Assembly (NCBI GenBank): GCA_946479745.1
Contig: CAMLGZ010000005.1
Location: forward strand, 62,001 to 126,000
From: an uncultured Pseudoxanthomonas sp.
GTDB lineage: Bacteria > Pseudomonadota > Gammaproteobacteria > Xanthomonadales > Xanthomonadaceae
Reading direction: 5' to 3'
Length of the DNA: 64,000 nucleotides
The translations under genes were made by a program, and so were the position numbers. The stretch's first letter is position 1, and the number at the start of each line of letters is the position of its first letter. Below, piece after piece: positions 60,966 through 64,000 of this stretch. The notes under the pieces are model-generated. The model saw nothing but the letters and a program-made list of their open reading frames with translations. It was not told where the DNA came from and did not search any database.

Positions 60966-63011
60966 ATGAGTTCGATGCCCTCTTCCCCCTCCACGCCCTC
61001 GCAACCGCCCTTTTCTCCCGTTACGGCCCGCTGGCAGCTGGCGTTGCTGTGGGCCGGCGTGCCGCTGTGCGCGCTGGGCTTCTTCCAATATCGATTGTGG
61101 GAGCACTGGCATTCGGGCCGTTTCGGCGAATTGCTGGTGCTGGCCGCACTGTCGGCATTGCTGGCGTGGCCGATGCGCCGGTTCGCGCGGTGGTCGTGGG
61201 CCACGGCACTGACGCTGCCGTGGGGTCTGGCGCTGGTGTTGTTCGCCGGCCTGATCCCGGTAGCGACGACGCTGGTGCTGGTTGCACTGGCCCTGGCGCT
61301 GGGCGGGTTGCTGCTGAAGCGGGAATCGCTGCCCTTGCAGCTTGTCACCGGGCTGGTCCTGCTTGGCGGATCGCTGGCATGGCTGCTGCCGTTGCCAGTG
61401 CACTACGCCTGGAGCTATCTGGGCTTGGCCATCGTGATGGTGGCCCTGGCCTGCAATCGCATCCTCCTGTCGCTGCGCAATGCGCGGGGCCAGTGGTGCG
61501 ATGCGGTGGCCGCGCATCCGCGCGCGGCCGCTCTGGCGGTGCTGGCGTTGGGCCTGGCCAGCACCGGCTGCTGGCTGCCGACCCTGCAGGTGGACGACCT
61601 GGGCTATCACCTGCGCCTGCCGTGGGAACTGCTGCAGGACGGCCGCTACACGATGGATGCCGAAACCCACATCTGGGCGCTGGCGCCGTGGCTGGGCGAC
61701 GTATTGCAGGCGTTTCCGCAGGTCATCGGCGGTGCCGAAGCGCGCGGTCCGGTGAATGCGCTGTGGATCCTGCTCACCGCAGCGGGCGTATGGCGGCTGG
61801 CTGCCGAACTGGGCGGCGATGCGCGGGCGCGCTGGGCATCGGTGGCGTTGTACGCCAGCTTGCCGGCGACCGCGGTGCTGGCTGGCAGCATGCAGACCGA
61901 GACACCCACGGCCGCACTGCTGGTGTGGCTGGTGGTGCTGATCGTGCGTGCGTCCCCGCAAAACTCTCGGGGACTGTATGCGGGCGCGGTGCTGGTGGGT
62001 GGACTGCTTGGCTTGAAACTGGCCGCCGCAGCGATGGCGGTTGTGCTGTTGCCTTGGGCGTTGTGGCGCCATCGCGCAGCGCTACGGCCGGGTGCGTTGC
62101 TGCTCGCTGGCGGCCTGTCGTTGGCGGTCGGTATCAGCAGCTATGTCTATGCCGCGGTGCTGACCGGAAACCCGTTTCTGCCGCTGTTCAATGCCTGGTT
62201 CCGTTCGCCCTACTTCGCCACTGCAGACTTCGACGACACGCGTTGGCATGCCGGATTCGATGCCTTGCTGCCCTGGCATCTGACTTTCGATACCGGGCGC
62301 TATCTGGAAGCATTCGCCGGCGGCGGCGGTTTCGTGCTGGTGGCGCTGGCCGGCGCCTGGATCCTGGCGTTGATCCAGCACAGGACTTCGGCCATCGCTG
62401 CGGTGCTGGCGCTGAGCGTGGCCATTCCGCTCATTCCGATGCAGTACCTGCGCTACGCGTTCCCCGCCTGCGTGGCGTTGTTGCCGTTGCTTGCGGTGAC
62501 CACGGCGCGCGTGGATCCACGGCGCGCCGGTTGGCTGCTGGCGGGCGTATGCGTGCTCAATCTGGCGTTCCAGGCCAATGGCCACTGGATGCTGCGGACC
62601 GGCGCGGTGAAGGAAACCGTGTTGGCGCTGGGCGACGATGCAACCTCGTTCAACCACTACGCGCCGGAGCGGATCCTGCTGGCCCGCATGCGCGCCACGC
62701 CGGCCAGCGCAGGCAACGTGCTGGCGCTAGATGCGGAGCTACCGCACGCGGCCGAAACGGGCGGGCGTGCACGCACGGTTTCACGCTACGACCCCTCGCT
62801 TGCGGCCGCCGCCGCGCTGGCCGACCGCGACGCGACCGGCGCCGCCTGGCAGTCGCTGCTTGAACGCGAGCGCATCGGCGAAGTGCTGCTGCGCAAGGAC
62901 ACGCTCAGTCCCGCGCAGCGCGCAGGCCTGCAACGGGCCGGTGCGGTCGTGCGCGGCGAGCAGGGCCAGGCGCAGTGGTGGACCATCGCGACGGCGGGCC
63001 AGCGGCCATGA
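60966..63011 (+). CDS. Multi-spanning GT-C-like membrane protein
   Basis: About 681 residues, roughly 12-13 membrane helices and a soluble C-terminal domain of about 130 residues. LQVDDLGYHLRLPWELLQDG in the first large loop matches the acidic motif of GT-C enzymes (DD before a helix), and the length fits the PMT/ArnT superfamily. It is coupled to a GtrA flippase gene by a four-base overlap, the usual pairing for polyprenyl-phosphate sugar transfer. An earlier ATG at 60957 is possible. Confidence 0.7.
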   Translation: MSSMPSSPSTPSQPPFSPVTARWQLALLWAGVPLCALGFFQYRLWEHWHSGRFGELLVLAALSALLAWPMRRFARWSWATALTLPWGLALVLFAGLIPVATTLVLVALALALGGLLLKRESLPLQLVTGLVLLGGSLAWLLPLPVHYAWSYLGLAIVMVALACNRILLSLRNARGQWCDAVAAHPRAAALAVLALGLASTGCWLPTLQVDDLGYHLRLPWELLQDGRYTMDAETHIWALAPWLGDVLQAFPQVIGGAEARGPVNALWILLTAAGVWRLAAELGGDARARWASVALYASLPATAVLAGSMQTETPTAALLVWLVVLIVRASPQNSRGLYAGAVLVGGLLGLKLAAAAMAVVLLPWALWRHRAALRPGALLLAGGLSLAVGISSYVYAAVLTGNPFLPLFNAWFRSPYFATADFDDTRWHAGFDALLPWHLTFDTGRYLEAFAGGGGFVLVALAGAWILALIQHRTSAIAAVLALSVAIPLIPMQYLRYAFPACVALLPLLAVTTARVDPRRAGWLLAGVCVLNLAFQANGHWMLRTGAVKETVLALGDDATSFNHYAPERILLARMRATPASAGNVLALDAELPHAAETGGRARTVSRYDPSLAAAAALADRDATGAAWQSLLERERIGEVLLRKDTLSPAQRAGLQRAGAVVRGEQGQAQWWTIATAGQRP

Positions 63012-63391
63012 GCGTACTGCGTCAGGGCCGCTACTACCTGCTGATCGGCGTGCTGCAGTGGCTGCTGGACTGGGGCGTGATGGTCGCGCTGAGCCATGCC
63101 GGCATGCGGGTGGAACCTGCCAACGTGGTCGGCCGCATCAGCGGCGCGCTATTGGGGTTCTGGTTGAACGGACGCATCACCTTCACCGGCGAAGAACACC
63201 ACCTGGGGCGCAAGTCGGTACTGCGCTTCCTGGCCATGTGGCTGATGACGACCGCCGCAAGTACTTGGGCTATCGGGAGCATCGACGATTGGTTCGGCCT
63301 GCGCTGGGCGTGGATCGCCAAACCGGCAGTCGAACTTACGCTGGGCGTAATCGGTTTCCTGCTCTCGCGTCACTGGGTCTACAAGCACTGA
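63008..63391 (+). CDS. GtrA-family membrane protein
   Basis: 127 residues with four membrane helices: YYLLIGVLQWLLDWGVMVAL, VVGRISGALLGFWLNGRITF and LLSRHWVYKH at the end are GtrA features. GtrA proteins are thought to flip undecaprenyl-phosphate-linked sugars across the inner membrane. The ATG overlaps the stop of the GT-C gene (ATGA). Confidence 0.88.
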   Translation: MSVLRQGRYYLLIGVLQWLLDWGVMVALSHAGMRVEPANVVGRISGALLGFWLNGRITFTGEEHHLGRKSVLRFLAMWLMTTAASTWAIGSIDDWFGLRWAWIAKPAVELTLGVIGFLLSRHWVYKH

Positions 63392-63408
63392 CGCACTGCC
63401 CACGCTCT

Positions 63409-63516
63409 TGTAGAGCCGAGCTTGCTCGGCTGCTCTTTCCCCCAGCGTGCGTTGCGCTTTGCTTGCCAAGCGGATTGCTTCCGCGCGAAAAGCAGCCGAG
63501 CAAGCTCGGCTCTACA
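63409..63516. repeat. GTAG-type REP pair, GAGCCGAGCTTGCTCGGC subtype
   Basis: Two arms (GTAGAGCCGAGCTTGCTCGG and the inverse) enclose about 60 bases. A single-arm relative is at 34837-34864. It ends the gtrA transcript. Confidence 0.85.
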
Positions 63517-63535
63517 AAAGCCGAAGCAGGCTCAA

Positions 63536-63566
63536 AAACGAAAACGCCGGCACTGGGCCGGCGTTT
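63536..63566 (-). terminator. Terminator of the ATP synthase operon
   Basis: Read on the minus strand, AAACGCCGGC and GCCGGCGTTT form a ten-pair stem around a five-base loop followed by TTTTCGTTTTT. It lies 27 bases after atpC. Confidence 0.88.
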
Positions 63567-63592
63567 CGGTATTGCGTAGCGCGAAGAACAGC

Positions 63593-64000
63593 TCAGTGCT
63601 TGAGGGTCTTGCGTAGACGCTCCAACGCCTGCAGCTGCACGGTCGCTTCGACCAGCTTCTGCTGGGCTTCGGCCACGTCCATCGCTTCGCCACGGTTGGC
63701 CAGCATGCGCTCGGCTTCTTCCATGGCGGCGCGCACGGCGGCTTCGTCGATGTCCTGGGCGCGGATCGCGGTGTCGGCCAGCACGGTGACCACCTGCGGC
63801 TGCACTTCCAGGATGCCGCCGCTGATGGCGAAGTCCAGGTGTTCGCCGCTGGGCAGGGTCACCACGACCTTGCCCGGCTTCAGGCGCGTGATCAGCGGCG
63901 CATGGCGCGGGGCGATACCCAGCTCGCCCTGCTCGCCGGTGGCCACGACCAGCGTCGCTTCGCCGTGGAAGATTTCCTGCTCGGCGCTGACGATGTCGCA
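63593..64000 (-). CDS. atpC: F0F1 ATP synthase epsilon subunit (start missing)
   Basis: 135 residues in the window, starting inside the conserved beta barrel ([19 protein letters not shown]) with [18 protein letters not shown], then the C-terminal helices ([20 protein letters not shown] and [14 protein letters not shown]). The first few residues lie beyond the right edge. Epsilon couples and inhibits rotation. It should be the last gene of atpIBEFHAGDC. Confidence 0.95.
   Translation of the reverse strand, partial: CDIVSAEQEIFHGEATLVVATGEQGELGIAPRHAPLITRLKPGKVVVTLPSGEHLDFAISGGILEVQPQVVTVLADTAIRAQDIDEAAVRAAMEEAERMLANRGEAMDVAEAQQKLVEATVQLQALERLRKTLKH

Overview
The window comes from a high-GC gammaproteobacterium of the Xanthomonadaceae/Lysobacteraceae group (Lysobacter, Pseudoxanthomonas or Luteimonas-like; the genus cannot be fixed from sequence alone). 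The evidence is the gene content (an erpA-bactofilin-DUF6776 cluster, AmpE, MddA, EptA), the codon use, and a very dense set of GTAG-ended REP palindromes of the kind described as SMAG in Stenotrophomonas. Both ends are cut: a CD225 protein is truncated on the left and atpC on the right. No insertion sequence, phage or CRISPR array was seen.

Layout. 1-6000: small membrane proteins, ampE, nudC, then erpA behind a bactofilin flanked by two paralogous DUF6776 membrane proteins. 6061-10361: a response regulator with worn GGDEF and EAL domains, followed by a hybrid histidine kinase. 10334-11995: iron storage and release (bfr, bfd with a Fur box), rppH and an elongator tRNA-Met. 12611-20203: a five-gene lipid A / polyprenyl-sugar operon facing a two-component system. 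20285-27646: cytochrome bd (cydABX) and its exporter cydDC diverge around a perfect FNR box, with an Fnr-type regulator next to them. 28019-34829: rhlE, queD, a phasin gene, bioD, msrC, a TfoX C-terminal protein, and a cobalamin riboswitch in front of a BtuB-like receptor. 35079-45270: gph, dinB, a Rieske oxygenase, an aminotransferase/sulfotransferase pair, a MerR-controlled methyltransferase/DUF2938 operon, mddA, and a hydrolase-LuxR fusion. 45271-57706: a ferritin-like hydrolase, glmS, then an ABC efflux operon, two small exported proteins and an NtrC-type two-component system. 57988-64000: GNAT, DinB-like protein, a single integron cassette, glmU, a GT-C/GtrA pair and atpC.

How the parts work together. 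Several units carry their own control signals. The cyd genes sit on an FNR box. The efflux operon has a textbook sigma-54 promoter with GTCCGC palindromes upstream, and a sigma-54 activator/kinase pair lies downstream in the same direction. The methyltransferase operon has a SoxS-like 19-bp-spacer promoter beside its MerR gene. The phasin promoter carries two TGC-N3-GCA sites. The receptor gene is under a B12 riboswitch.

The most unusual material is non-coding. Three copies of a roughly 220-bp element (37157-37388, 46433-46650, and a truncated inverted copy at 46200-46319) share hairpins whose stems differ between copies but stay paired. This is covariation, the signature of selected structure. 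Separately, a 512-bp integron gene cassette with a complete attC site sits exactly after the glmU stop codon with no integrase in view. A REP pair has also been absorbed in frame into cydD.
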